From NCBI RefSeq assembly GCF_004005845.1, contig NZ_SADE01000001.1, forward strand, positions 1,302,001-1,366,000: a stretch of DNA of 64,000 bases, read 5' to 3'. Every line of letters begins with the position of its first letter. The stretch's first letter is position 1. Source of the DNA: Hwanghaeella grinnelliae. GTDB lineage: Bacteria > Pseudomonadota > Alphaproteobacteria > UBA8366 > Aestuariispiraceae. Of the stretch, positions 37,001 through 48,307 are shown piece by piece. The translations under genes and the position numbers were made by a program. The notes beneath the pieces are model-generated. The model did not search any database. It was not told the origin of the DNA and worked only from the letters and a program-made list of their open reading frames with translations.

Positions 37001-37155
37001 CAATCCAAGCCCGGCCAAACAGGCCCTGTTTTTTTTGAAGTCGCTTTGCAACGTTGGTTTGGGAAGGAGAGGGCCGCCGATGCGACGGGCGCATTGTGCC
37101 TCTCCGCCCCGCGCCTGATCTAATCAGACCTATTCTCGCGGTTTTCCAATTCAGA

Positions 37156-37791
37156 TCAGGCTGAATTGCGTGTCGCGGCGCGAGCCCGCCGCTTGCGGAA
37201 GCGGGCCATTACCGAAAAGCCGACAATCGCGGAAGCCAAGAGTGGAAGAGCTGCCGGTACCGGAACCGCATGCACCACATTAAAGGTCACCGTAAAGTCC
37301 ATGTTTGTCGACTGCGGTCCGGGTGATATCGTTACCAGCCCGTTGAACCCAAACCGTAAATTCCCCTGAACATCCCCCGGCAACGTGCCTACAGCAAAGG
37401 ATCGGTTGATGATTTCCGTAACCGATCCTGGTTCAGAATAGGTATCAAAATCATCAAATGTCGCAATGAACGTCTCAAGGACGACTTCAAATGGGTTGAA
37501 CGTTAGGAGATCGAAACTGTTTCCGTTGAGACCATTGGGGCCGACTGGGGCCCAATCCACCTGTACCGACTTCAGGACGGAGTTTTCCGGCAGGACGATG
37601 TTGAACGCATCGAAATTATCGAAGAACGTACCGCGGACAATGTTGTTGCCGAAGTCGAAATTAAAGGGTGTTGCAACACTGTCGTCAATGTCGCCACTGA
37701 TTGCCTCATCATAGAAAAACGGCGCCGCGTTGGCCTGTCCACACAGAATGACTACGGTTCCGATTGCCGCAAGAAATGCTCTTAACTTCAT
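37156..37791 (-). CDS. VPLPA-CTERM-type exported protein
   Basis: The ATG at 37791 follows GGGGG by about 8 bases. The 211-residue protein has a signal peptide (MKLRAFLAAIGTVVILCGQANA), an Asp/Asn/Phe-rich beta body (VRGTFFDNFDAFNIVLPENS), and the tail VPVPAALPLLASAIVGFSVMARFRKRRAR (sorting motif, helix, strong Arg cluster). It is the third intact exosortase-type substrate in this window. It lies beside, and converges with, the CHAT lipoprotein gene. Confidence 0.85.
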   Translation of the reverse strand: MKLRAFLAAIGTVVILCGQANAAPFFYDEAISGDIDDSVATPFNFDFGNNIVRGTFFDNFDAFNIVLPENSVLKSVQVDWAPVGPNGLNGNSFDLLTFNPFEVVLETFIATFDDFDTYSEPGSVTEIINRSFAVGTLPGDVQGNLRFGFNGLVTISPGPQSTNMDFTVTFNVVHAVPVPAALPLLASAIVGFSVMARFRKRRARAATRNSA

Positions 37792-38202
37792 AGATCTACC
37801 CCCTACTTCGCGTGATCCGCGATTAGCCCCCAATGGCAAGAATTTGAAGCTAGCTCTCTCCGGTGCTGATTGCCATAAAAAGTAGCGTCGTAATTTTTAA
37901 CGTATGTTCACGGTATCAATCAATTGTAGACAGCGGGGGGGGCCGCTTGGTCTTTTAACTTCTTGGCAAAGATAGCACGTCCGCCCATGGGGCGAGATCG
38001 CCAATCCGGAAGATGAGCGAAACGACCGGCAGGTTGAACACCATGCGGTAGATCCGTTGCATTACATTATTTCCGGCGTTCGGTCCCCGCACGGTCTAGG
38101 TCGCGTTTCACAAAGTTGGGAAAGGTGTTGAAAATGCCGACGACAACCGCGGCCCAAAAAGGCCGCGGCTGCGTTGAGTTAAGGTGAGGGATGTCTTTGT
38201 AT
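37792..38202. other. Intergenic stretch between VPLPA protein and NmrA-like gene
   Basis: No gene is firmly supported in these 411 bases. Part next to 37791 is A+T-rich and should hold that gene's promoter. A minus-strand mini-frame of 34 codons beginning at an ATG near 38065 (MQRIYRMVFNLPVVSLIFRIGD and on) has a weak GGAAA upstream and could be a small hydrophobic peptide or a gene remnant, but I cannot support it further. Confidence 0.4.
38147..38168 (-). terminator. Hairpin after the NmrA-like gene
   Basis: CCGCGGCC (38147-38154) and GGCCGCGG (38161-38168) form an 8-base stem with a 6-base loop. In the minus direction the loop is TTTTTG and the sequence after the stem is TTGTCGT. It lies 35 bases after the stop at 38203, so it is a plausible but weak terminator. 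Confidence 0.5.
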
Positions 38203-39057
38203 TTATGACTGTTCCTCCCTGATTGGCGCCCATACGCCCTTAGCGGCTGTCTCAGTGGCAAAATCGGCGAAGTCGCGCGGGGCGCGGCCCAATGCTTTTT
38301 GCACGCCGTCGGTCACCTGGGCATTGCGGCCGTCCAACACGGTGGTGAACAGATAGTTCAACAGCCAGATGAAGTCGCCGGGGACTTCGGCCGCTTCCAG
38401 ATAGGCGGTGTATTCTTCCGCCGTGATCTGGCGGAAGCGGAAATCGCGGCCGCTGGCCTCGGCGATTTCGGCCACCGCGTCCGCGAAGGTCAAAAGGCGC
38501 GGGCCGGTCACTTCGTAGATTTTACCGATATGCCGCTCGTCGGTCAGGGCCGCGGTCACGACATCGGCGATGTCGTCGACATCGATGAAGGGTTCCTTCA
38601 CATCGGCGATGGGCAGGGCCAGTTCACCGGTCATCAAGGCGTCCAGAATGAAGCTTTCGCTGAAGTTCTGCGCGAACCAGCTGGCACGAACGACGGTCGC
38701 GTCCGCGCCGCTTTCCATCAACACCTGTTCGGCGGCCTGCGCTTCGTCCTCACCCCGGCCCGACAGCAGCACCATGCGCTTGACACCCTGACCCAAGGCA
38801 ATCGCCGTGAAGTCGCGGATGTCATCCACAGCGCTCGGCACGGCAAGGTCCGGTTGGTAAACGATGTAGAGCGCGGCGGCGCCTTTGACGGCGTTTTCCC
38901 AGGTGGATTTATCTTCCCAGTCGAACGGCGTGCCGGTGGAGCGGGAAACGGCCCTGACGGGAATGCCCTGCGTTTGCAGACGGGTGGCGACACGGCCGCC
39001 GGTTTTGCCGGCGCCGCCCAGAATGACAACGGGTTTACGGTTCTGAATGTCGGTCAT
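38203..39057 (-). CDS. NmrA-like NAD(P)-binding protein (atypical SDR)
   Basis: The 284-residue protein starts KPVVILGGAGKTGGRVATRLQTQGIPVRAVSRST, the glycine-rich NAD(P) motif of NmrA/QOR2-type atypical SDRs. It continues with AALYIVYQPDLAVPSAVDD and MVLLSGRGEDEA, but lacks a classical YxxxK. Such proteins are redox sensors or quinone/azo-type reductases. It is divergent from a TetR regulator, with matching operators in between, so it is almost certainly that regulator's target. Confidence 0.85.
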   Translation of the reverse strand: MTDIQNRKPVVILGGAGKTGGRVATRLQTQGIPVRAVSRSTGTPFDWEDKSTWENAVKGAAALYIVYQPDLAVPSAVDDIRDFTAIALGQGVKRMVLLSGRGEDEAQAAEQVLMESGADATVVRASWFAQNFSESFILDALMTGELALPIADVKEPFIDVDDIADVVTAALTDERHIGKIYEVTGPRLLTFADAVAEIAEASGRDFRFRQITAEEYTAYLEAAEVPGDFIWLLNYLFTTVLDGRNAQVTDGVQKALGRAPRDFADFATETAAKGVWAPIREEQS

Positions 39058-39081
39058 GAAAAGATCCTCCAGCGTTGAAAG

Positions 39082-39096
39082 TTTACACGGTGTAAA
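39082..39096. promoter_or_regulatory. TetR operator, site 1
   Basis: TTTACAC-G-GTGTAAA is a perfect 15-base palindrome in the 75-base gap between the NmrA-like and TetR genes. It matches site 2 (39125-39139) in the common form TTkACACGrTGTmAA. It lies just upstream of the NmrA-like start. Confidence 0.75.
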
Positions 39097-39124
39097 GTTT
39101 GACGAAACGGCAAATAGGTGTAAC

Positions 39125-39139
39125 TTGACACGATGTCAA
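39125..39139. promoter_or_regulatory. TetR operator, site 2, over the start codon
   Basis: TTGACACGATGTCAA has 6-base arms and contains the tetR ATG (39133-39135) itself. The centre is 43 bases from that of site 1, about four helical turns. Binding here would block the regulator's own transcription, so autorepression is expected. Confidence 0.75.
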
Positions 39140-39729
39140 GGGATGCAGCCGAAACACGCGAAAAAATTTTGAACAGCACGCTCGACCTGCTGGAGGCCGG
39201 CGACCCCCATCGTGTGCGCATGTCCGATATCGCGAAGGCGGCGGGGGTGTCGCGTCAAGCGGTCTATCTGCATTTCCCGTCGCGCGCGGAATTGCTGATA
39301 GCCGCGACCTATTTGCTGGACGATCGCAAGGGCGTGGAAGAACGGTTGGTGGCCAGCCGCTCGGCCGGGTCGGGACGGAACAGGCTGGATGCCTATGTGG
39401 ATTGCTGGGCCGGATACCTGCCGGAAATCGCCGGTGTCGCCCGCGCTTTTTTGGCGATGGTGGAAACTGACGCGGAAGCGGCCAGCGCCTGGAACCAACG
39501 CATGGAGGATGTGCGCGAAGGCTGCGAAGCGGTCGTGAAGGCCCTGAAGGCCGATGGCGACCTGGCGAAGGGCCTGACCATCAAAGCCGCCACGGATTTA
39601 TTCTGGACCCTGTTGTCTGTGCGCAATTGGGAACAGCTCACGCGGGACTGCGGCTGGTCGGAAAAGGAATACGGTAAATACATCAAGGCCGCGGCGCGGG
39701 CGGTGTTGGTGAAGGGGGAGGGCGGTTAG
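39133..39729 (+). CDS. TetR-family transcriptional regulator
   Basis: The 198-residue protein begins with the TetR HTH (SRDAAETREKILNSTLDLLEAGDPHRVRMSDIAKAAGVSRQAVYLHFPSRAELLIAA). A helical ligand-binding domain follows. The spacing between the promoter side and the ATG is very short, with the second operator overlapping the start codon. It probably represses the divergent NmrA-like gene and itself. The ligand is unknown. Confidence 0.92.
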   Translation: MSRDAAETREKILNSTLDLLEAGDPHRVRMSDIAKAAGVSRQAVYLHFPSRAELLIAATYLLDDRKGVEERLVASRSAGSGRNRLDAYVDCWAGYLPEIAGVARAFLAMVETDAEAASAWNQRMEDVREGCEAVVKALKADGDLAKGLTIKAATDLFWTLLSVRNWEQLTRDCGWSEKEYGKYIKAAARAVLVKGEGG

Positions 39730-40343
39730 CGACTAGATTCAATTTTGCCGAAGCGCCAGCGTGCATAGGCGGACCATATGGCCAGCGCGAGTATGGCTAC
39801 CATGGCCATCAACGCAGTATAGGCAGAGACCAGAGAGATTTGATTATACAATTCAAACCCATCCGCATAGTCGATATAGCGATGTGGCTGCGACATCGTT
39901 AACTGCAAGATCAGATCGTTCGAGTTCAAAGCCGCTATAGACGTGAAAAACGGCCAGAAGAGCCACCGTGATATGCGTGGAAATCGCATGGCGTGAAATC
40001 GATCCTGGACCCAGGTTATGGCAGCCAAGATAAAGATCACGAGCAGTTGCGCGATCAACGTATGAAACGATGCCACCACATAGGAGGTGTCTAGGAAAAT
40101 CCCGTTCTGACCGTCACTCCCAAGTAAAACGGCAACAGGAATATTTGCCGAGATAAAAAGCGAGGTGATGCCGAAGCCTCCCAGCAGGTGCATGACCGAC
40201 GGCCTTATCCCGCGAATGTGGGCGGTTACGAGCAGCAGGACAGTCAGAACAAACGCAGTATGCGCTGCCAGTCGAACAAAGCTGGAATGTCTAGCTAGAA
40301 GATCCAGCCATACTTTGAGGTCTATCCAGTCGTGCGGTGTGAT
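39726..40343 (-). CDS. Integral membrane protein without an obvious start codon
   Basis: The frame from ATG 40193 gives 155 residues with several helices (LIAQLLVIFILAAITWV; ALMAMVAILALAIWSAY). The same frame stays open 50 codons further upstream with clearly protein-like sequence (TPHDWIDLKVWLDLLARHSS, AAHTAFVLTVLLLVTAHIRG, another helix) but no ATG, GTG or TTG. GAAGGG lies 9 bases before an ATC at 40343, 5 bases after the ArsR-type gene stop. Either ATC initiates, or the start codon has been lost. The family is unknown. It is probably in the operon of the ArsR-type regulator. Confidence 0.6.
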   Translation of the reverse strand: MTPHDWIDLKVWLDLLARHSSFVRLAAHTAFVLTVLLLVTAHIRGIRPSVMHLLGGFGITSLFISANIPVAVLLGSDGQNGIFLDTSYVVASFHTLIAQLLVIFILAAITWVQDRFHAMRFPRISRWLFWPFFTSIAALNSNDLILQLTMSQPHRYIDYADGFELYNQISLVSAYTALMAMVAILALAIWSAYARWRFGKIESSR

Positions 40344-40348
40344 AGACG

Positions 40349-41305
40349 TTATCCCTTCACAGCGAGCGTTGCGAACACCTTCAGCTTACCACCGTTCAAC
40401 TCGGTCGTGTCTTCGACGGTCAGGCCGGCCTGGGTCAGCCAGTCCTGCATTTCTTCCTTGTCGAAGCCGGGCCAGAGGTGTTGCAGGGCGGTGCGGATTT
40501 CCGTGTTGTCATGGCGCACCAGGTCGATGATCAACACCCGACCCCCTTTGGTGAGCACGCGAGCGATTTCGGTGATGACCAGCGCCGGTGTTTCCGAATA
40601 GTGCAGCACCATATGAACCAGTGCGGTGTCGAAGGTTTCCGCCTCATACGGCATTTGCGTCATATCCGCGTGGCGGACCTGGCAATTGTTGAGGTTCGAC
40701 TCCTCGATATTGTTCCGGGCGATGTCGAGCATTGCGAAGGAATTGTCGATCCCGATTCCGGCGCCGATGGACGGGCCCAGCTCCAGCAGGGCCTTGCCCG
40801 TGCCGGTGCCCACATCCAGCAAATGCTTCACCGGCTTCGCCAATAGGACGTCGCGGATATGCGCGTCGATCGCCGATTGATTGACCAGTTCGGCCCGCAT
40901 TTCCTCCCATTTCGGGGCATTCTCACGGAAGAATTGCTGGATCCGCTGCTGCCGCGCATCCATCCGGCGGGTCAAAATCTCATGATCTCGTCGGAAGACC
41001 GGGGACATCATATCGATATTTTGCAGGATATAGCGGGCCAACGAGATGCCGGCCTTGTTCGAGTCCTGACCCGGGATGGCCGATCCTTGCCCCGCCAGGC
41101 GATAGCGCGCCCATTGGCCTTCCTGATAGCGCTCGAGCAAGCCTGCCTCGACCAATATCTTCAGGTGGCGGGAGACACGCGATTGCGTCTGGCCCAGGAC
41201 CTGGATCAGGTCCGTGACCGAGAGTTCGTGCTGCGCGCAAAGCGCCAGTATCCTCAACCGCGTCTGTTCCCCTGCCGCGCGCAAGGCCTGAAGCAACAAA
41301 TCCAC
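40349..41305 (-). CDS. ArsR-family regulator fused to SAM methyltransferase domain (SahR-like)
   Basis: From the GTG at 41305 (GGGTGG 5 bases upstream; GTG 41314 is possible) the length is 318. Residues 1-90 are an ArsR winged helix (ALRAAGEQTRLRILALCAQHELSVTDLIQVLGQTQSRVSRHLKILVEAGLLERYQEGQWARYRL). Residues about 150-318 are a class I methyltransferase fold (HLLDVGTGTGKALLELGPSIGAGIGIDNS, TALVHMVLHYSETP, VLTKGGRVLIIDLV). It is divergent from metF-metH. ArsR regulators of SAM-cycle genes that sense S-adenosylhomocysteine (SahR) are known, and this gene fits that role by context. Confidence 0.85.
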   Translation of the reverse strand: MDLLLQALRAAGEQTRLRILALCAQHELSVTDLIQVLGQTQSRVSRHLKILVEAGLLERYQEGQWARYRLAGQGSAIPGQDSNKAGISLARYILQNIDMMSPVFRRDHEILTRRMDARQQRIQQFFRENAPKWEEMRAELVNQSAIDAHIRDVLLAKPVKHLLDVGTGTGKALLELGPSIGAGIGIDNSFAMLDIARNNIEESNLNNCQVRHADMTQMPYEAETFDTALVHMVLHYSETPALVITEIARVLTKGGRVLIIDLVRHDNTEIRTALQHLWPGFDKEEMQDWLTQAGLTVEDTTELNGGKLKVFATLAVKG

Positions 41306-41425
41306 TACGACCACCCAACTTTGATGCCGGCCCCGGTTTTCCCCGGTTCTATTGGTAGGTCCAGGGGTTTTGCGGGAAAGGGCCAAGCGTTTCCTTCCGC
41401 ATTCTATCGCCATAGAGTCCGAGAT

Positions 41426-41461
41426 AAATCAAGAAATCAAGAAAACTTGATATATTGATAT
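41426..41461. promoter_or_regulatory. Composite dyad operator upstream of metF
   Basis: Two direct copies of AAATCAAG (41426-41433, 41434-41441), four A bases, then CTTGATAT (41446-41453) and ATTGATAT (41454-41461) make a nested dyad with 8-base periodicity. The inner arms ATCAAG/CTTGAT are perfect. It lies between the divergent ArsR-type regulator and metF, and is the probable regulator binding site. Confidence 0.75.
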
Positions 41462-41538
41462 AGGCGTGCATAATGGGCCGGTGAGCAAACCGCCATGCGC
41501 GACCGGAGAAACCGGGCGCCCCCGGCAGAGAGGTCCAG

Positions 41539-42429
41539 ATGAGCAAACCGGCGCCCGACCACGCGACCAAGATCAAGCTGTCCTTCGAATATTTCCCGGC
41601 CCGGACCGAGAAGGCGGCGGCGACCCTGCGCCGCACCGCTTCGGCTCTGGATGCGATGGGGCCGCGTTTCACGTCGGTTACATACGGCGCGCTGGGTTCG
41701 AACCGGGATGCCAGCATCAACACAATCGCCGATGTCCAGGATGCAACCGCGGCCCCGGTCGCCGCGCATCTGACCTGTTCCGGTGCCTCGCGAGAGGAAA
41801 TTCACGCGACGGCCGACCGGTTCTGGGACATGGGCGTGCGGTCCGTCGTCGCCTTGCGCGGGGACGCGGCGGATGACGCGGACGCAGTGCGCGCCTACGA
41901 CCATGCGTCGGACTTCGTGGCCGGGCTGAAAAAGCGCCATGGGTTCGAGGTCAATGTGGCCGCTTTCCCGGAAGGACATCCCGAAACCAGCGGCCCCGGA
42001 TTGGACGGCCAATTGGTCGATATCGAAAACCTGAAGCGCAAGGCGGATGCCGGCGCGGACCGGGCGCTATGCCAATTCTGTTTCGACGATGAGGCCTTCC
42101 TGCGCTATCGCGACCGCGCTGCCGCGGCGGGGATCGGAATCGAAATCGCCCCCGGCTTTCTGCCGATCATGAATTTCCGCCGCTTGGTGGATTTCAGCGA
42201 GAAATGCGGCGGCACCCTGCCGCAATGGCTGTGGGACCGTTTCGCCGGCTACGAAGACGACGTGGAAGCGACACGCCGCATCGCCGTTGAGGTGGGCGCG
42301 CGCCAGATCGAACGCCTGCGGGCGGCCGGCGTCGACAGGTTCCACGTTTTCACCCTGAACAAGGCCGCGCTGGTGCAGGACATTTTCCGCGCCGCCGGTG
42401 TCGAGACGCGCGACCGTATCGCCGCCTGA
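41539..42429 (+). CDS. metF: Methylenetetrahydrofolate reductase
   Basis: The 296-residue protein has the MetF signature order: LSFEYFPARTEKAAATLRRTA (FEFFPPK-like), FTSVTYGALGS, AAHLTCSGASREEIHATADRFWDMGVRSVVALRGD, DAGADRALCQFCFDDEAFLRYRDRAAAAGI and GFLPIMNFRRLVDFSEKCGGTLP. It reduces 5,10-methylene-THF to 5-methyl-THF, the methyl donor for the methionine synthase encoded directly downstream. The gene is preceded by the dyad operator, and GAGAGGTCC lies before the ATG. Confidence 0.95.
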   Translation: MSKPAPDHATKIKLSFEYFPARTEKAAATLRRTASALDAMGPRFTSVTYGALGSNRDASINTIADVQDATAAPVAAHLTCSGASREEIHATADRFWDMGVRSVVALRGDAADDADAVRAYDHASDFVAGLKKRHGFEVNVAAFPEGHPETSGPGLDGQLVDIENLKRKADAGADRALCQFCFDDEAFLRYRDRAAAAGIGIEIAPGFLPIMNFRRLVDFSEKCGGTLPQWLWDRFAGYEDDVEATRRIAVEVGARQIERLRAAGVDRFHVFTLNKAALVQDIFRAAGVETRDRIAA

Positions 42430-42442
42430 CCAAATGATGAAA

Positions 42443-42468
42443 CGGCCGGCGGGGCGATGGCCCGGCCG
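42443..42468 (+). other. Hairpin in the metF-metH gap
   Basis: CGGCCGG (42443-42449) pairs with CCGGCCG (42462-42468) in the 62-base space between metF and the first metH gene. There is no T-run, so it more likely tunes message stability than terminates. Confidence 0.45.
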
Positions 42469-42491
42469 GGGATAAGAAAGAGAGGCCGACA

Positions 42492-43558
42492 ATGGCAACG
42501 CAATCATCCAATACCGACCTTCTGCTCGAAGTCGCCAAGGAGCGTATCCTGGTCACGGACGGCGCCATGGGTACCATGATCCAGGCGGAAAAGCCGACAG
42601 AAGAGGATTATCGCGGTGAGCGTTTCGCGGATGTGAAGGCGGACCTTGTCGGGAATAACGAGCTTCTGTCCCTGACCCGGCCGGACATGATCCGCCGCAT
42701 CCACGATGCCTATCTGGAAGCGGGCGCGGACATCGTCGGCACCAATACTTTCAACGCCAATGCGATTTCCCAGGCCGATTACGGGCTGGAGGATCTGTCC
42801 TATGAGTTGAACTATCAGTCGGCGCTGCTGGCGGATTCCATGGCGGATGAGTGGACCGCGTTGACGCCCTTGAAGCCGCGTTTCGCCGCCGGTGCGGTCG
42901 GGCCGACGAACAAGACGGCCTCGATCTCCCCCGATGTGACCGATCCGGGTTTCCGCGCGGTCGATTTCGACACCCTGGTCGCCGCCTATAGTGACGCGGT
43001 GCGCGGGTTGATGGATGGCGGCGTCGACCTGCTGCTGGTGGAAACCATTTTCGATACGCTGAACGCGAAGGCGGCGCTCTATGCCATACAGTCGGTCTTC
43101 GATGAACGCGCAACGACGCTGCCGATCATGATTTCCGGCACCATCACCGACCGGTCGGGCCGGACGTTGACCGGCCAGACCCCGGAAGCCTTCTGGGCCT
43201 CTGTCGAACATGTTCGCCCCTTCAGCATCGGGCTCAATTGCGCGCTGGGCGCGGATGAAATGCGGCCGCATATCGCTGAGTTGTCGCGCATCGCCGATAC
43301 CCGGGTCAGCGCCTATCCCAATGCGGGCCTGCCGAACGAGTTGGGCGGCTATGACGAAACCCCGGAGCAGACCGGCGGCGCGCTCGGCGAATGGGCCGAG
43401 GCAGGATTGGTGAACATTGTCGGCGGATGCTGCGGCACGACGCCGGACCATATCCGCGCCATCGCGGCCGCCGTCGACGGCGTCGCGCCCCGTGACATTC
43501 CGGCATCGAAGACCAGCTTGCGTCTTTCGGGCCTGGAAGTGTTCGAGTTCCGCGCCCA

Positions 43559-43562
<4 letters not shown>
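42492..43562 (+). CDS. metH: Methionine synthase, homocysteine-binding module (split MetH N-part)
   Basis: The 356-residue protein covers only the first domain of Met[51 protein letters not shown], the zinc cysteine in [12 protein letters not shown] and the CysCys pair in [18 protein letters not shown]. This barrel activates homocysteine with zinc. It ends with an ATGA overlap to the next gene, which holds the remaining MetH domains. Together they equal one full-length methionine synthase. I see no frameshift decay, so the split appears to be a functional two-subunit form. Confidence 0.92.
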
Positions 43563-46228
<2,666 letters not shown>

Positions 46229-46333
46229 TGTTTGAGGTCCGGCCCCGGTTCAGGATGATTTAAATCTTCCAGAATCGAACTACCCTGCGCATCCCGTTGC
46301 CGATCATTGGCGCGGGTGTGGGCGGGTTCAACG

Positions 46334-48223
46334 ATGGCCGAATTTGCGGATAGGGCTTCTTTCAGCAACTACTTCCTCCCCGAACTTTTCGATGAGGAGG
46401 TGCGGAAGGCTGTCCAAAAGGCGGTGAGCATCGGCTTCAAGGGGCAGTTCATCGAGGCGATGGACCTGCTGGACGGGCTTGAGAAGACCGCCAGCCCGGA
46501 TCAGGTCGCGGTCTTCATCAACGGTCCCGTCTATCCGGCGCTTTTGTTCAAGCTGGCGCAGCAGGCGGGCGACACGCAGACCGCCGAGCAGATGCGGGAG
46601 ATCGTCCAGGCGCGCGGCGGAAACCTTGTCTGGTGCTTCAACGATCTGGCGGTTCTGTTGGCGGAACGCGGGGATTACGCTGCGGCGGCATCGACGTTGA
46701 CGGCGTTGCATCGCGATGCGCCGGACGACCTGACGGTCCTGGCCAATCTGTTGGCGGTTTCCGTCGTTATGGGGATGGAGGCGCAGGTTGCCGCGACGGC
46801 AGAGGCCTTCGCCGCCCGCAACGACGGCTTGGCGGAAATGGTGGCGAAGGGCGCCGACCCAAAATTCGCGCCCTATCGACGGCTTTCCGGCAGCATTGTT
46901 TCGAACGTGACAGGGACGCTTGTCCGCTACGGCCGGCAGGATGTGACCGACGATGCGGTGAGCGAGATATTGGAGAGTGTCTTCGACGCGATCCTCGCCG
47001 TCCTCGATGGATTGCCGGACCCGGACCGGGACACCTATCTGGCCGGCATGCTGGAAGCGGTGCGGTGGGACAAGGCCGCCATCGTCGCGATGATCGACGG
47101 CGGGCGTCTTTCCCCAAGCCGAACGGTTAGCCTGTTGCGCGCCGGTTTAGCCTTTCAATGTGTCGAGCCCGACGCGGAAGCGCGCCTTAAGGAAATCGCG
47201 CCCAGCGACACGGGGCGCATCGCGCTCTATGGCCTGGCGCTGCTGGCGGGTGAGGCGGGTCGGTTGGAGGAAGAGCGCCAGTTGATCGAGCAATTGCTGG
47301 AACGCGATCCCAATCATTCGCGGCCCTGGTTCTATCTGGGATCGAACCGGTTCAGGGCAGGGGACTTGGAGGCGGCGAACGCCGCGGCGGCAAAGGCGAT
47401 TGAACGCTCAAGCGGCCCGTCCAACGAAATGATCGCCATCGCCAAGGCGCAATCCCAGTATCTGCGGAAAGCGATTGCGGAGGACATTCCGGAACGCTGG
47501 CCGGAAATCGACCCCTATGCGGATGTGGAATGGGCGCTGAACTACTGGGAAAAATATCTGTTCGATTTCGAACATCTCAGCTACCGGCAGGACAATACGA
47601 CCTTCCTGAACAAAACCTATATCGAGACCATTGGGGAGATGCTGAAACGCGACCCGGCGATTTCCAGCGTGTTCAATTTCGGCGCCTTCTGCGGCAAGCC
47701 CGACTATGACCTGGCACAGCTTCATCCCGACCTGACGGTGATCGGTTTCGATCGGGACAAACAGGCCATCGCCGAAAGCGGCAAGCGGTTCGTTGCATCG
47801 AACCTCAAATTCCTGGCGGGCGACCTCGCCGACGCGCTGGGCGAAATGCCGGAAGAGGGCCGGTCGGTCATGGTGCATATCCGCACCTGCACGACGCTGT
47901 TTCCCGAAGGTGTGCGGCGGGTCTATGCGGCCGCGGCAAAGGCGGGGGTCGACTATATTCTGGGGATCGAGACAACCGGGTTTTCCTACCAGACTGTTTC
48001 CTGGCCCGACTTCTCCGACCCCGAACAGGAACCGGTGGTGCCGCTGGGCGTGATGGTCGACCATCATTACCCGAACCTGCTGGCGGAAGCCGGCTATACG
48101 GATTTCCAGCAGGACCTGCTGCTCTATCCCTATCTGATGCCTGCGACGGTCAATCCGGAAGCACAGACGCCCAGACGGTTTATAGCGTCTGGGGCGTCTG
48201 TGGCAGGAGTGAAGCGGAGATAA
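46334..48223 (+). CDS. TPR-like protein with methyltransferase-like C-terminal domain
   Basis: About 629 residues from ATG 46334. The N-terminal 370 residues are helical and repeat-like (AVLLAERGDYAAAASTLTALHRDAPDDLTVLANLLAV; YLGSNRFRAGDLEAANAAAAKAIERS), resembling TPR/bacterial-transcription-activation repeats. The C-terminal part contains a Rossmann-like block SSVFNFGAFCGKPDYDLAQLHPDLTVIGFDRDKQAIAESGKRFVASNLKFLAGDLAD that looks like a class I methyltransferase with a modified motif I (no GxGxG). Activity is uncertain. It follows metH by about 100 bases in the same direction. The function is unknown. Confidence 0.7.
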   Translation: MAEFADRASFSNYFLPELFDEEVRKAVQKAVSIGFKGQFIEAMDLLDGLEKTASPDQVAVFINGPVYPALLFKLAQQAGDTQTAEQMREIVQARGGNLVWCFNDLAVLLAERGDYAAAASTLTALHRDAPDDLTVLANLLAVSVVMGMEAQVAATAEAFAARNDGLAEMVAKGADPKFAPYRRLSGSIVSNVTGTLVRYGRQDVTDDAVSEILESVFDAILAVLDGLPDPDRDTYLAGMLEAVRWDKAAIVAMIDGGRLSPSRTVSLLRAGLAFQCVEPDAEARLKEIAPSDTGRIALYGLALLAGEAGRLEEERQLIEQLLERDPNHSRPWFYLGSNRFRAGDLEAANAAAAKAIERSSGPSNEMIAIAKAQSQYLRKAIAEDIPERWPEIDPYADVEWALNYWEKYLFDFEHLSYRQDNTTFLNKTYIETIGEMLKRDPAISSVFNFGAFCGKPDYDLAQLHPDLTVIGFDRDKQAIAESGKRFVASNLKFLAGDLADALGEMPEEGRSVMVHIRTCTTLFPEGVRRVYAAAAKAGVDYILGIETTGFSYQTVSWPDFSDPEQEPVVPLGVMVDHHYPNLLAEAGYTDFQQDLLLYPYLMPATVNPEAQTPRRFIASGASVAGVKRR

Positions 48224-48307
48224 GCGGCCTGTGGCGGTGGCTGTCCGCAAACGGCGCTTGATCTTCCGCTTCATCCCTATGCTCTACCGATCAAGCGGTG
48301 TATCCGA

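Noticed and set aside
41462-41538. SAM or SAH riboswitch before metF
   Set aside because: A few CCGG pairings exist, but no consensus core of a known SAM/SAH riboswitch is visible; the upstream protein operator explains regulation better.
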